Shown here: positions 1 to 11,165 of the stretch, piece after piece
Layout of the letters: the number at the start of each line of letters is the position of its first letter
Position numbering within the stretch: the stretch's first letter is position 1
Source of the DNA: Naematelia aurantialba
Taxonomy: Eukaryota; Basidiomycota; Tremellomycetes; Tremellales; Naemateliaceae
Assembly (NCBI GenBank): GCA_021527695.1
Contig: JAKFAO010000005.1
Coordinates: forward strand, 1,736,001 to 1,800,000
Length of the DNA: 64,000 nt
Reading direction: 5' to 3'
Made by a program: the position numbers and the translations under genes
The notes under the pieces: generated by a model
Seen by the model: the letters and a program-made list of their open reading frames with translations, nothing else
Database searches by the model: none
What the model was told of the DNA's origin: nothing

Positions 1-661
1 CAGATCGGCTCACGCTCGGTAAAAGAATCGTCCATACTCATGCGCGCAGCGAGTTCTCCCAGGGCTGGTGGTATCACGCGCGCAGCCAGGAACGGCAATC
101 CTTGCAAAGCAAGAACGACAGCTCACCAGCATGCACTGACTGTACATTCCGTTTACCGTTGCATCTGACTTTTTGCCACTCAAATCGCCTGAAAGACATG
201 CCGAGCAAGCTCACTCCACTGAATGCGTAACATCCATGGAGGGTCCAACTGCCAAAGAGTCGTTGACACTCACGGACTGACTGAACAAGCAGGCGGCGGC
301 TGGGCTGAGCCAGATACAGATGGACTCGGAAGCGACTACAGAGATGGACATGGAGGACGAACACCTTTAGCGTAGGACCGCAGGCTGTTCCGACTGCTTT
401 CCAGCTGCCCAGCCTGTGCGAGTGGGAGGGATGACAGAGACTGGCCGTGACCTCCCGGAGCATGAAACTCCCTGTTATTGACGCGGCTCTGGACAGCAGT
501 GCTACTGTGTCGCCGAAACTTGCAGGAGGGGTGGTGGTGAAATTGTACTCATTGAGCAAAGTCATGAGCTCCCCGTCCGCTATTGCACGACTACCGCAAA
601 AACCATGGATGGCGAGGCAAGCTACCAATGGAGTACATCTGCCTGAGAGAATGTCGCTGCT
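1..661. other. Left edge, no gene assigned
   Basis: This stretch lies downstream of the GT31-like gene that ends at 662. Open frames exist on both strands, the longest on the minus strand at about 74-628, but their translations are Cys/His/Arg-rich, show no recognisable domain and have no splice-linked neighbours. I treat the stretch as 3' flanking and intergenic sequence. It could hold the end of a gene outside the window. Confidence 0.4.
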
Positions 662-2270
662 CTACCCTCTGTCTACAGCCTTGTCGGCGTATTCCTCCAG
701 CCAATTTGGCGGTGTCCACATTCTGCCTTTGATCCGCTGCCTCCACTCCTTCTCGTACCGCTCCAAGAACTTGAACCACCACGAATGTCTCGCCACATCG
801 CCCTTGATGAACCAAATGGCTGCGTCGCCCATGCGGCGGCCGTAGTCGTATCGAATCAGGTCGGTACGGGGATCAGGAGTGGGTGGAGGAGCGAGCCAGC
901 CCCACGGAGGTGGCGCATGAGGGTCGCAGTATTCTGGAAGAGGCTCGGGGACATAGTGAGGGTTGGACGATTGTTTGGGCTCGCGACAATGTGGAGCCGG
1001 TGGGAGGCAGAACTACGGAACCCTCACGTTAGCCTCGCTTTCGCCTGGTGGCGCCAATCCCGATAGGGGCTTCATTGGTGGAGGGAGTATAGGCGCCGCG
1101 CTTCAATAATGTGGCTGAGGGCAAGGCGCTCACCATAATCTCGCCAGTGAGAACGTCGTCATCCCACCACCTCTCGATTTCATGCCTCGGCATGTTGCTT
1201 ATACCGGCGGAAAGCGTCTTGACCTGAGGCCGTTAGCAATGCAGTGTGTTTAAACGGGTGGGACTTGCCAATCCCCAGTTAAAGCCAGTCACCATGCCAG
1301 TGAAATGATGATGATATGCAGGCCATCGGTTCAGCGAAGTGCCTAGATAGGTCGGAAGGCGAGGATCGAGGTCGAGGAGCGAGTCGAGGAAGACGGGGAG
1401 GTTAAGCACAGCCTGAGAGGTCAAGGCAAAGAGGAAACCAAATCATTTGTGCGAAAGAGCAACAAAGCAGATGAAGCCGGACAAGCGTTATTCGGGTGGA
1501 AAACCAGTGATCAGCAACGTAGACAGACAAGGAGTCGGTCAACACACGTCATCGTCCACTTTGACGAGCCACCATGCTTCTCGTCCTCCATCGTTGCCCG
1601 ACCCCACTGCGTGAATCCAGTCGAGTATCTTTCCCTCTCTCAAATTCTCTCCGTGCACCAGATTCAGCCGAACCAGATCTCCATACTTATCCTGCTCCTC
1701 AGCTAGCAACGCCTCCATCTCCTCGTCGACCTCCCAGTTGGGCTTATACGCATGGCCAAGCACGAATTTCAGCTCGACCAAGTGTCTGAACGCTGGGGGG
1801 ATGTTGAGCAGAGGCGAAAGCCGACGGATGAGGAAGCGCTTCTCTCGTGCCTCTGCATGAACCGTGGAAAACACGTGAATCTTGACGATGACTGGACTGA
1901 CAAGCTCGCGGGTCGCGTTGCCAGCGCTAAGTGAGCCTTGCCGAGTCCGGTCTCCAGAGGACACGCGTCGATACACCGGTGCCGACAGTTCTGGGATGTC
2001 CCAGTCCCCCATCCAAGGCGCGTCGTAAATCTCCTGTATCCATCTTGGTGGTCCATCAATAGGACCCCAGTTGCCCGAAGGGAGTAAGTGGATCAAAGCC
2101 GGATGGAACGAGACCCCATAGTTCCAATACCAGCGTCCGTATTTGCCGTGTTGGACGTGTCGGAGGAGCAGATACGGCAGTGTGACGCACAGGCAGAGGG
2201 CTATGAGAGCGGGCAGCCTGGGATGCTGGACGATCCTGCGTCGCACCAAGGCGAGAGGCAGGACGTACAT
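662..2270 (-). CDS. Glycosyltransferase family 31-like (beta-1,3-galactosyltransferase type)
   Basis: Predicted Golgi type II membrane enzyme that transfers a sugar (galactose type in this family) to a glycan. The chosen start (2270) gives a short basic N-terminus followed by one membrane segment at about residues 15-35. A Galactosyl_T-like core follows, with a YGDLVRL segment and the metal-binding DxD motif in KVDDDA. Exon 1 ends at 1548; exon 2 (1412-1269) encodes a Leu-Pro-rich stretch and YLGTSLNRWP. The next exon (from 1223) carries WWDDDVLTGEIM, typical of the family's C-terminal half. The last exon ends with a Trp/Lys-rich tail at TAG 662-664. The intron at 1224-1268 has a GC donor (GCAAGT). 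One further intron in about 1000-1120 is needed to avoid a stop, and its borders are uncertain. An in-frame codon further upstream at 2375 is not ATG. Donor and acceptor sugars are unknown. Confidence 0.75.
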
Positions 2271-3072
2271 CGAGTGAGCTGCTGAGAGCGAGAGCCACCA
2301 TGGACCATCAACAGGGCGGAGAGGGAGCAGCTCGCGACAAGTGGGGAATGCGGTGCTCGAGTGGGGCATACACAATGTACAGTTGAATGCTGCGTCCCGG
2401 GATGGCGGACCCGTGTATTCCCGTCAAGACGACAAGGGTGTAGCTGTTGCTATAATATGATACCCATCTGCAACTGCTATGCCACAGCTCTGAACGACAA
2501 GAAACAGTGTACAAAAGAGACTGCCCCATTACTGGTTCGCTGATGGGCCGCCTCTTTTTGGCTTGCGCGAGCTGCCACTCTCAAAGGGATGTTTGGGATT
2601 CAAGGCGCTTTGACCGTGCTCCTTGAGAGGCCCCCATGCACCTCTTGGCGCAAGGATCCCTTTGTCTAAGGAACAGCAGCAATGCAGGCTTTGCTCAGCA
2701 GTGTCCCGTATCCAGGAGTCTTGGCGGAACAATCCGAAACCAAGTTTGAGCACGAGTCGAGCGGATATATCTCCGAGTTTGTGCTTTGCGTATGTGTCTG
2801 CGTTTGACCCTTGTTCTCACTGTGACCTGCAGCGACGGCCGTAACCGACGCCTTCATGGTCCACGTCAGACCTGTTACAGCCAGGGACATGCGTCCAGTA
2901 TCAGGCATCAGAGGTATCAACAGGATTTTGCAAGCGCCAGCATTAATTCTACCTATCGTCTGCCTTGACCGGCGCTCATACGCGGTAGATGCGGTGTTGT
3001 TTATGCAAATATAACAGGTCACGGATGGAATAGCATCCGAGTCAAAGCAATAGACGCAAAACCTCATTACTA
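2271..3072. other. Intergenic, between GT31-like start and RidA end
   Basis: About 800 bases containing the 5' flank of the GT31-like gene and the 3' flank of the RidA gene; both are on the minus strand. Short open frames exist on both strands but none shows a domain or a coherent exon series. No RNA gene was recognised. Confidence 0.45.
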
Positions 3073-3660
3073 CTATTTCCTCACTGCAGCCACCTGCTTC
3101 CAGTCAGTCGTCATTCAGAGAGTTAAACAGGCCGTCAACTCACGAAAGAGATCTCAATGTCAGTGTTGTTGCCCATCTTGCTGATCCCGACACATGCGCG
3201 AGCCGGAAGAGGCTTAAAGTTCTCAAAGGCGTCAAAGTACGCCTCGTTCATATTGTTGAAGTCTTCGTCGTACTTGGACAGGTAGATGGTAGCGCTGACG
3301 ACTGTGGCTCATCAGGTCACAGGATCAGACGAGCCATGGCTACAAAGTCAAAGGACGCAAGGCAAGGCAAGGGACTGACTGTCCCCGAGGTCGAGCCCGA
3401 TTTGCTGCAGGCGCTTCTGGGCGTTTCCAATGGCGACTTTGGTGTGGATTTTGATGTCGCCCTCGACCCACTCGCCAGAGTCGCTCTTGGCCACCACGCC
3501 GGAAACGAAGACAAGCCCACCGGCGATCACCATGGTCGACCCGTGCTTGCTTGCTAGGCGGCGTTCAGCGCGCTTTCAAGCCGAGAGCGGTAACAGCACC
3601 TCGATGCAACTCACGCGTGACGCCGGGGACATCGCTCACTGAGACTTTGTTCGCGCTCAT
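3073..3660 (-). CDS. RidA/YjgF-YER057c family enamine/imine deaminase
   Basis: Small trimeric-type enzyme of the Rid family. RidA members hydrolyse 2-aminoacrylate and other imines released by PLP enzymes and FAD amino-acid oxidases, protecting other enzymes. Four exons give about 132 residues, the usual family length. The start ATG is at 3658-3660. Exon 2 follows a CTAG acceptor and restores the frame into GSTMVIAGGLVFVSG. Exon 3 carries the family signature PARACVGI, whose Arg corresponds to the catalytic Arg of bacterial RidA. The final exon (3093-3073) adds VAAVRK after a GTGAGT donor; reading through the donor instead would stop two codons later. The gene is divergent from the FAD oxidase starting at 4209, with 548 bases between. 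Family assignment is firm. The substrate imine is inferred only from the neighbour. Confidence 0.88.
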
Positions 3661-4208
3661 TTTCGATACGAGAGGGTACGCGCAAATTCGGCAGATGTCT
3701 GGGGGGAGAGTCTAGACGGCCCCATCGTCGGACGCAGAACCCGTCTTATATATGCCATTGCAAAGCAGTTTGAGAATCGAATTGAAACGAGGAGGACCGG
3801 CAGGACACGACGTTACAAGGAGCCGGAACGCAGTTCCCAGCGGACGACACCGTCTCAGAAGCTTTCGGACTTTCGGACTGCTGGTCAACCAGAACCAGTC
3901 AGCATCGTCGCCTGCCTGAGTGCAGCCGATAGGGCCATGAGGCAAGGCCGCCAGAGTGACTCAGGGGAACAGTCAGTTGTGTTTTCCAATATCGTTGAAG
4001 GCGCAGCATATCGAGCGTGGCAAGATGGAGAGAGAGCCCCAACAGGCGACGGCCATGTCCGCGTATCTCAGTTATCACGCCAGATGCTGCGGTACATCAT
4101 CGTCGTGATCTATATGTAGAATTCTCGAAGACCACAGCGGGAATCTTGATCTGTTCGTAACCTCGCCTTCCTATGAAGAGGCAAGCATTTTGAATAGGAC
4201 CCAACACG
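3661..4208. promoter_or_regulatory. Shared divergent promoter region, RidA / FAD oxidase
   Basis: A 548-base gap between two divergent start codons, so both promoters must lie here. I could not point to a convincing TATA box or a specific operator. No open frame with domain content was seen. Confidence 0.5.
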
Positions 4209-6255
4209 ATGTCCGATCCGTCGCAGAGCATCTTAATCGTCGGCGCTGGGGTCTTTGGCCTGAGCACGGCGCTGTTTCTAGCTCGAAAAGGCATGTCCGT
4301 CAGGTCTGTGAATCTGACCTGTAGGATACAAGGATGTAACGGTCATCGATCGGGTTCCACTGGACAAGAACGCGTACAGTCCTAGTAATGGGTGCGCCGG
4401 CTACGCACTTGCCTGTGTCCCGAAGACTGACTAGGGCAGCTGTGACGGTGCGTCCGCCGATATCAACAAGATCTTTCGTACCGGATATGGAGACAAGAAA
4501 GTGTGAGTGACGAGTTGGAATCCGCGCTGAGAAACAGGTACGAGGAGCTGGCACTCAAGGCGCTTCCCATTTGGCAGGACTGGACTCGGACAGTTCACGA
4601 ATCTGATCCGTCCGAGCTGCCAGCAGGACTGGCGCCAGAGGACGAGCTCTTGACTCTGTGTGGTTTCATGCGGCTTGGAAAAGGCAAGCAAGTCTCAGAG
4701 CACCAGAAAGCATCCATGGAGGCGGTGATCAAAGCCGGTCGCCGTGACTGCGTCTTCCTACTCGTGCGTGGAACTCGAAGTGAATGTGAACCTGCTGATA
4801 TTCACGCCGATAGAAAGACGCGGATGATGCCAAACGCGCAGCAGAGGAAGACACCAAGGACGCCGTGTACTCTCGGTCCAGCAAACTGCAGCGTTTCAAC
4901 AACCTGTTTGACGGAGACGTCCACGGCGTTCTCGATATGGACTCTGGCTTCACCCGCGCCGACAAGGTGAGCACATGGCCCATGGTTCCTCTGGACCGCT
5001 CTCGCTCATCGGGCTCGCCAGGCGTGTCTATGGGCGTGGCATTTGTGCCAGCGAGCAGGTGTCAAATTCATCCTCGATGCAACGGCCGGCAAATTTGACA
5101 GTTTCATCTACTCGGGCAACTCGGTAGTGGGCGTCAAGACTAGCGATGGCGCCCAGCACCGTGCGGACAAGACGATCGTTGCGTGTGGCGGATGGACGGC
5201 ATCGATCGTACCGGCTGCAGCGGGCTTGCTGGAGACGACAGCGGGATCCGTCTGCTTTGTGGACATTCCAGCGGATCGTCCGGATCTGAGAGCAAAGTTT
5301 GGGCCGGAGCAGTTCTGTCCTTGGAGCTGCCAGCTTAGCGCGAGTGCCGAGGGGTGAGTCGGACCGCTGTTCAGCACATACACTGCCCCTGCTCTCTTTC
5401 TTCAGTTTCACTTCTTCAGTTTTTACGTCAGGAGCTGATAAGTCAGCGAGAGCAACCGTGTTGGAGGTTTCGTGAGTGTCCTTGTCAATGAATCCCTGCC
5501 ATGACTGAACTTTCTCCGCTCAGCCGGCAGACCCGTTTGGACGCATGAAGTTTGGATACCGCGCGGTGAAATTCACAAACTACGAGAAGAACTCAGTGAC
5601 TGGAACGTGAGTCTGTGTCCGCACGGCCGGCAAGCTTTGCTGACCGGCGGTGCGTTGACAGCTCTGTGTCCGTGCCCCGGACGAAATATACTCACACCCC
5701 GATTGACAACGTCCCCAAACAAGCAGTACAGGCAATCAAAAACAATATTGCCTGGGTGTATCCCGAGTTGAAAGAGATTGGGATCACTGACACCAAGGTG
5801 AGCAAGAGCCCGCCAGTCGGTCCGAATGGGGCTAATGGGCAGCTATGCTGGTACACCGACTCGATCGACAACCACTTTGTGGCGGACTACGTCCCAGACA
5901 CCAACGAGACGCTCTTCGTATGTGCCCCCCGGCAGCCTGTTTGGCCAGTCTGACCAGAGCATCTAGATCGCGAGTGGCGGATCGGGACATGGCTTCAAGT
6001 TCCTCCCTGTGCTAGGAGAGGTGAGGCAGCAGCGGTGTATGTGTAGCTGACGGGCAGCATTTCGTGAACCAGCTTGAGAGGCGACATGACCAGTTTACCC
6101 CATTTTGGAAATGGCGGACTGCCAGACCGGACGATCCCGCGAATGGCTTGCGCGAGGGCGAGGACGGCCCGAGGGTTCTCAACAAAGCGCCACTTGCGAC
6201 TCGAGCAGACTGGAAGTTTGCTCCTGAGAATTTCGTCCAGCCCATCAACGCATAA
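4209..6255 (+). CDS. FAD-dependent amine/amino-acid oxidase (MSOX/saccharopine-fructosyl amine oxidase family)
   Basis: Flavoenzyme that oxidises a secondary amine or N-substituted amino acid to an imine and hydrogen peroxide. Domain order: an N-terminal Rossmann motif, ILIVGAGVFGLSTALFLA, at about residues 8-25; DGASADINKIFRTGYGD, a block typical of fungal fructosyl-amine/pipecolate-type oxidases; a central FAD domain containing VACGGWTAS; the FGYRAVKFTNYEKN block; CWYTDSIDNHFVADYVP; and SGGSGHGFKFLPVLGE near the C-terminus. The Cys of CWYT aligns with the residue that covalently binds FAD in monomeric sarcosine oxidase. At least seven short introns are needed. The first (4291-4324) is only 34 nt with a GC donor and a CTGAC branch site. 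Stop TAA follows ...VQPINA. The protein may be peroxisomal, but no clear SKL-type end is present. Sarcosine, pipecolate, saccharopine or fructosyl amino acid are all possible substrates. Confidence 0.85.
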
Positions 6256-6533
6256 CTGGAAGCCAGGCAAATGGCCGCCCTAGAGGCAGACTATGAGAAA
6301 GGCAGGGGTGGGGGGTGGGGGAGCGGCTCTATCTGCTCAAAAGGACCATGTATTGGTATTGCATGTCTGGCGACATATCCCGTATAAAGTTTCGCTGGCA
6401 GTATCTATCCAATCCAAACCGAAGAACACGCCGAACGAAAGATGACCACCCCTCGTCATGCTGTCAATGCTGGAATTCAAAGTCCAGTCTATATCTCTCG
6501 TCAGCGAGGTTGTGTAAGAGCTCGCCCTGACTC

Positions 6534-8876
6534 TCACCGCTTGTTGCCCTTATCCGTTGTCGTTCGTATGTACTCGTCTCGCTGCTCGATAGTCCACGAT
6601 TTCCACTTCTTTGCTTTCTGCTTGTTGCGCCAGACGAACCATGCCTTCGCAGCGAAGAAGAGGCACAGATTCGTCACTGTGAGAGCAATGAGGACGCGAT
6701 TGCCTTTGTGGTAGTACGGTTTGTCGCCTACCCGAAACTCGTCAGCCTCCAGTGCCTGATCTCGTGAGAAATAGAGCCCACTAGGCTGGTAGATGTTGCT
6801 CGCTACCATTGAGCCCGCCTGGACAAACATGTTGTACACCGCACTGGCGACAGTACGAGTACGCACCGAGCCAGCATTCTTGGACCATCAGCGGCCATCA
6901 CTGATAATGGTACGAGACACGCTTACCATGCTGGTTGTCGACACGAGAATGGGGTGCGAGTACTGCTCCGGTAAGTTTGCGGCACAGTGTGTGTGGAGAC
7001 AATAGGACACACTGGATAAGCCAGGAGGAGAGTCAGAATGGTCCATCTGGCCCACTTGTTGGTGTCGTCCGGAATTGCGACGGTGACGATCAGGAAGATC
7101 AAGAGCCACCAAGCCGATAACGAGCTGACAAAGAAGCGCTCGCGGACGCGTTTCGAAGTGAAGGCCAACGCTAGGTTATTCAGGATGAACAGGACGCTGC
7201 TCGGAATGGTGAGAAGGTTTGTCTGGAAAGTCGTGTATCCCCTGGTCGATATCAGAGTTATGCTACGGAACGGGCTTTCCTGGGACGGAACATACAAGCT
7301 TTTGAGCACGAGCGTAAAATAGGCGTTCACGGTAGCGGGAGCGATAAAAGTGGTCAAGCCGAGCTGAACAGGTCAGATAGGGACTCGGCAGTGTACGGTA
7401 GCGACACACCAGATAGACCGGCCACAGATCGTAATCAGTCAACGAACGCCACATGTCTCTAATGGACAACCCTTCGCGGTTGTGCACTGTCCCAGTCAGC
7501 TCTTGGCTTTCTTCCCCAACGAAGAAGAGCGGCGAGGCATACTGGAAGACTTGGTTGGATCGTCTCGCAAGACCTTGTTGACAATGATGACTTCCTCGCG
7601 CTCGGTGAACCAGCCGTTTCCGCGGAACCGACCGGCCGTCTGCGTCGGTCCCGGTGGCAGATAGAAGAATGCGAAGAGACCGATGCTGAAAGTCAGAGCA
7701 CCCTCAATACAGAATAGCCATCTGAAAGAGGTTAGCTTCGACTGGAGATGATGCGTTCCAGTGGTCGCTCACCGCCAGCCTGCGAGCCCGTGCACGCCAC
7801 GCATCTCGAGGAATCCGGCTGCTGCGAGCGAACCGATAATGTTGGTGCTTGTGAGCGTGACCCAGAACCACGATAGGCGGATGGTGAGTTCCGTGGCGGC
7901 TGCGCGGTATTAGTTTCTTGTGTATGTGGTGGGAGAGCATACTCACTGTAGTAGTAGCTGAGGTACAGGACGGTGTCGGCGATGAAACCACTGTGAGAGT
8001 CAGCTGCTGCAGCTGCTGCTCGGCGGTGGACTCACCCCTCGAGAAGACCGATGAGCGCGCGAGTGGCAAAGAACGACGCCTTGCCGTTGATCGCCATCTG
8101 ACTCAAAGCTACAGCCGACCACGTCATCATCTGAGTGCCCTCAGCATTGTGGCCTCTCTCATGTAAGGCGTGTCCTACCTGTATAGGAATCCAGACGTCG
8201 CTGCCGAGTTTCTTGGAGACTATAGACCGCTCAGCTATGTGTGCAAAGCGAGAACTCACTCATCTGCGAAGGCAGCTCGGCGCCTAGGAAACAGCCGTAG
8301 AAGATGGTCATCCCGACATTGTCTGTTTGGCATCAGAACAGCCTCAGACCAGTTGCCAGGTGAAAAGGACTTGCAGTCTGCGGTAGTCAAGCCGATATCC
8401 GCGAGCATATTGTCAGAGAGCGCGTTGGTGATCTGGCTACGTCAGGCCCAGTCCCCGTGGATGACTCACGTTTCCGCGATCGAGCTGCAGGCAGAAGAAG
8501 CACAAGCAAGCCACAAAGGCGACACGCAGATCTGCGGCGATGAGACATTGTCTACTCGCTCCAGGGAGGAGACGACTCACCCAGCTTGCGCCGAAGTTTC
8601 GTCTCTTCCTCGGCTGTCCAGGTCGCCCGTGGGTCCCATCGATGCTTCGACTCGTACGAGTCGGGAGGCTCGTGCCACCTGCAAGTGAGCTCGAGTGGGC
8701 GGCACCTCGACTTACCTCTTGTGCAGCTCGACCTCGGAAACGACCGAAGAGCCATACCACGAGTCGTTGCCATCTTCAGAGGGCTGTTTCTCGGAATCGT
8801 GAGGACTTGAAACGGTCACCTGCTCGGGCGCAGTGACGGCCTTTTGGTCGACGATGGCGGGTATGTTGGCCGACAT
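6534..8876 (-). CDS. MFS permease, anion:cation symporter (Dal5/allantoate permease-like)
   Basis: Plasma-membrane transporter of the ACS branch of the major facilitator superfamily, which carries allantoate, nicotinate, pantothenate, sulfonates and other organic anions. The start ATG (8874-8876) opens a Ser/Glu-rich cytosolic N-terminus. It is followed by WDPRATWTAEEETKLRRKLD and the first membrane segment with CFFCLQLDRGN, both hallmarks of this family. Further exons carry GLTTADYNVGMTIFYG, the loop-2/3 region IPIQMMTWSAVALSQ and FFATRALIGLLEGGF. The last exon ends in a basic tail, ...TTDKGNKR. About ten introns are required. The gene is divergent from a TauD-type dioxygenase (start 9527), and its 3' end faces the FAD oxidase. 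This context suggests uptake of a substrate for one of these enzymes, possibly a sulfonate. That is inference. Confidence 0.85.
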
Positions 8877-9526
8877 GCTGGTGCGTCAGAGCAATCAATC
8901 AGAGAGATCAGCATCCCAGTCCCAGTCCTCAAATCAGATGATTCTATTTGACCTGCCAAATGTCTGCCTCGCCAAGCTGTCCATGCTTGGCTGTCATGAT
9001 GGCGTGCACTTGACGCACCAGCACGCACGCACACTAGCGTCGTTCGAGAGGTGCATGCACTCGAGGAGTGCTCTCACGCTGCGTCGGCACGCAACGTATG
9101 CAAGCCATGTCCTTGCTATGACGTTTATTAACGATGAATCAAAAAACGCCATCCCCCCGCATGCTGTCCAAGGGTCTCTCTCCTTCTCTTTATCTCGGTA
9201 CAGCCTTAGCGCCTATTGCGCCTTATGTGGTGCTGCTTTGATAAAGACCTTTCGAGCCCTCTTGTATTCGGAATACTCTTCACGTACAGCCAAGCGACTG
9301 GGCAGATGTCATGCATGATGCGATCGATGCATACATTTACCTTGATACATGCGTGCGACACATGATCATGGGATACGCTGCCAGAGCACGCCATCTGTGA
9401 CCACGAACAGCTGCATGACTGGCTGTATCGACTCTCTGAACCTCACAGAGCTCCACAAGCAGATAAGGGCCGCCAGCCTTGGGCCGTAGGGACGAACTGG
9501 GTCCTCATCTACTCTCAATCTCTACC
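8877..9526. promoter_or_regulatory. Divergent promoter region, ACS permease / TauD dioxygenase
   Basis: A 650-base gap between divergent starts. It holds an inverted repeat of ATGCAT at 9311-9316 and 9327-9332 with GATC-containing sequence between, and a short run of GCACGCACGCAC near 9022. Any role in co-regulation is untested. No coding sequence is recognised here. Confidence 0.4.
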
Positions 9527-10939
9527 ATGCCAGTCGCTGTAGCTGAAACGCCCATCGAGTCGCTCAAGGCGGCGCTGAAGGGGTCGAGTATCTCCGACCC
9601 CGTCGACCTGAGAGTCTACTCCCACTTTGACGCGACACCGAGCATTGGCACAGAGTTCCGCAGCGCGGCCACTGACGGTCGACCGACGTTGTCGATCCGG
9701 GATGTGCTGGGCGATGAGCGCAAGCTCAAAGCCCTTGGGCGGCTTGTGTGAGTGCCAGTCATTATATGGTGTGGATTGCCGAGTCTTGTCTGTGGTGTGG
9801 TGCCGTGTGTTTTGGACCTGACATGTGTAGCTCGGAGCGGGGCGTAGTGTTCTTCCGCGACGCGGTGATCAGCCCGCAAGAGCAGATCGAGCTGGTCGAC
9901 CAGCTAGGCAAGCTCGGCGGCAAGCCCGAGACGAGCCGGCTCCACATCCACCCGCTGACGCTCGAGGGGAGCGAGCTGGGCGACGAGATCAGTGTGATTG
10001 ATAATCGATTCGTGTTTGATGACAAGTTCAAGCGAGACGACTTTACCGTCCTCCAGCGGCCGGCTGGCCAGACGCTCTGGGTGTGTGTCGAAGGCTCTTC
10101 ACCCCGTCCACATCCACCCGTCCACCCGTCCACCCTTTTCTTAGTCCACTTATGAATCTACTTCATCTGCGGATGATGCCCAGCGAGCCTGTGGCTGATA
10201 GTCCAAGCACTCTGACATCACATTCGAGCCCGTGCCGTCCGACTATGCGTCGCTGCAGATCCGGACGCTGCCTTCGGTCGGGGGCGACACGCTCTGGGCG
10301 TCGGCGTACGAGGCGTACGACCGCCTCTCGCCCGCCTACAAGTCCTTCCTCGAAGGGCTGACGGCCACGCACCGGGGCGACGGGTTCATCGACATTGCCC
10401 GTCGGACCAACGCGACGTTCCGGGAGAACCGCGGCTCCCCACTCAACGTCGGCCAGAGCCTCGAGACGGTCCATCCCGTCATCCGCACCAACCCCGTCAC
10501 AGGCTGGAAGGGCCTCTTTGTCAATCGCGGCTTCACAAGGCGCATCAACGAACTGACAAAGCCCGAGTCAGACAAGACGCTCGACTTTCTGTTCGAACAC
10601 ATCTCCGCAGTACGTCGCATCATCCTGCTTGCTTAGCCGCCTGAGCCCCCCGTAACCCGATCGCTAATGTCTGCCCTCCAGAATCACGACATACAGGTCC
10701 GGTTCAGATGGGAACCCAACTCGCTCGCCATCTGGGACAACCGGTCGACCTTTCGTGAATCTCACACTTCCTAAAGAGTCATGGTGGAGCTGACAGTCAC
10801 AGATGCCGCGACGCAAGATCTTGACCACGAGGTCCGCAACGGGACTCGGTCGGTCAGCTTGGGAGAAAAACCTTACCTGGATCCAGCATCGACAGGGCGC
10901 CGAGAAGCGTTGGCCAAATTGAAACAGAATGGAGCTTAG
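9527..10939 (+). CDS. TauD/TfdA-type 2-oxoglutarate-dependent dioxygenase (taurine/sulfonate type)
   Basis: Fe(II)/2-oxoglutarate dioxygenase. Fungal members of this subgroup release sulfite from taurine or other sulfonates, or hydroxylate related acids. About 360 residues in five exons. Exon 1 ends ...LKALGRLV; exon 2 has SERGVVFFRDAVISPQEQ. The third exon begins at a CAAG acceptor with HSD, the first two iron ligands (HxD). The block VIRTNPVTGWKGLFVNRGFT follows, and then FRWEPNSLAIWDNRSTFH, carrying the distal His. That last His is formed across an intron between 10757 and about 10801. The stop is TAG 10937-10939. The second intron (10081-10207) is unusually long for this window and holds tandem CCACCCGT units. 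The gene is divergent from the ACS permease. The family call is firm; taurine specificity is not shown. Confidence 0.87.
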
Positions 10940-11165
10940 CCATCACCATCTGCCGCACATAAAGAAGTCGATGGATGGAGGAGCAGCATCGTCGCAGTAC
11001 TGTAGTCATCCTGGACAACTGGTGCTAGCCGAGACATCATTCACACAGTCATTGAGATACGTTGTGTTGACATTACATGCAATAGTCTTTAAGTGCACAT
11101 TACATGTGACAAACTTGCGATTATAGGGTATGATGAACAATCATGATGTATGTAGGTCGTCACAA

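Noticed and set aside
74..628. 184-residue minus-strand frame at the left edge
   Set aside because: Composition is Cys/His/Arg/Ser-heavy with no motif, and the GT31-like gene ends just above it with a convincing stop.
10081..10207. CCACCCGT tandem units as a separate repeat feature
   Set aside because: There are only about three short copies inside an intron of the TauD gene; noted in that gene's entry.
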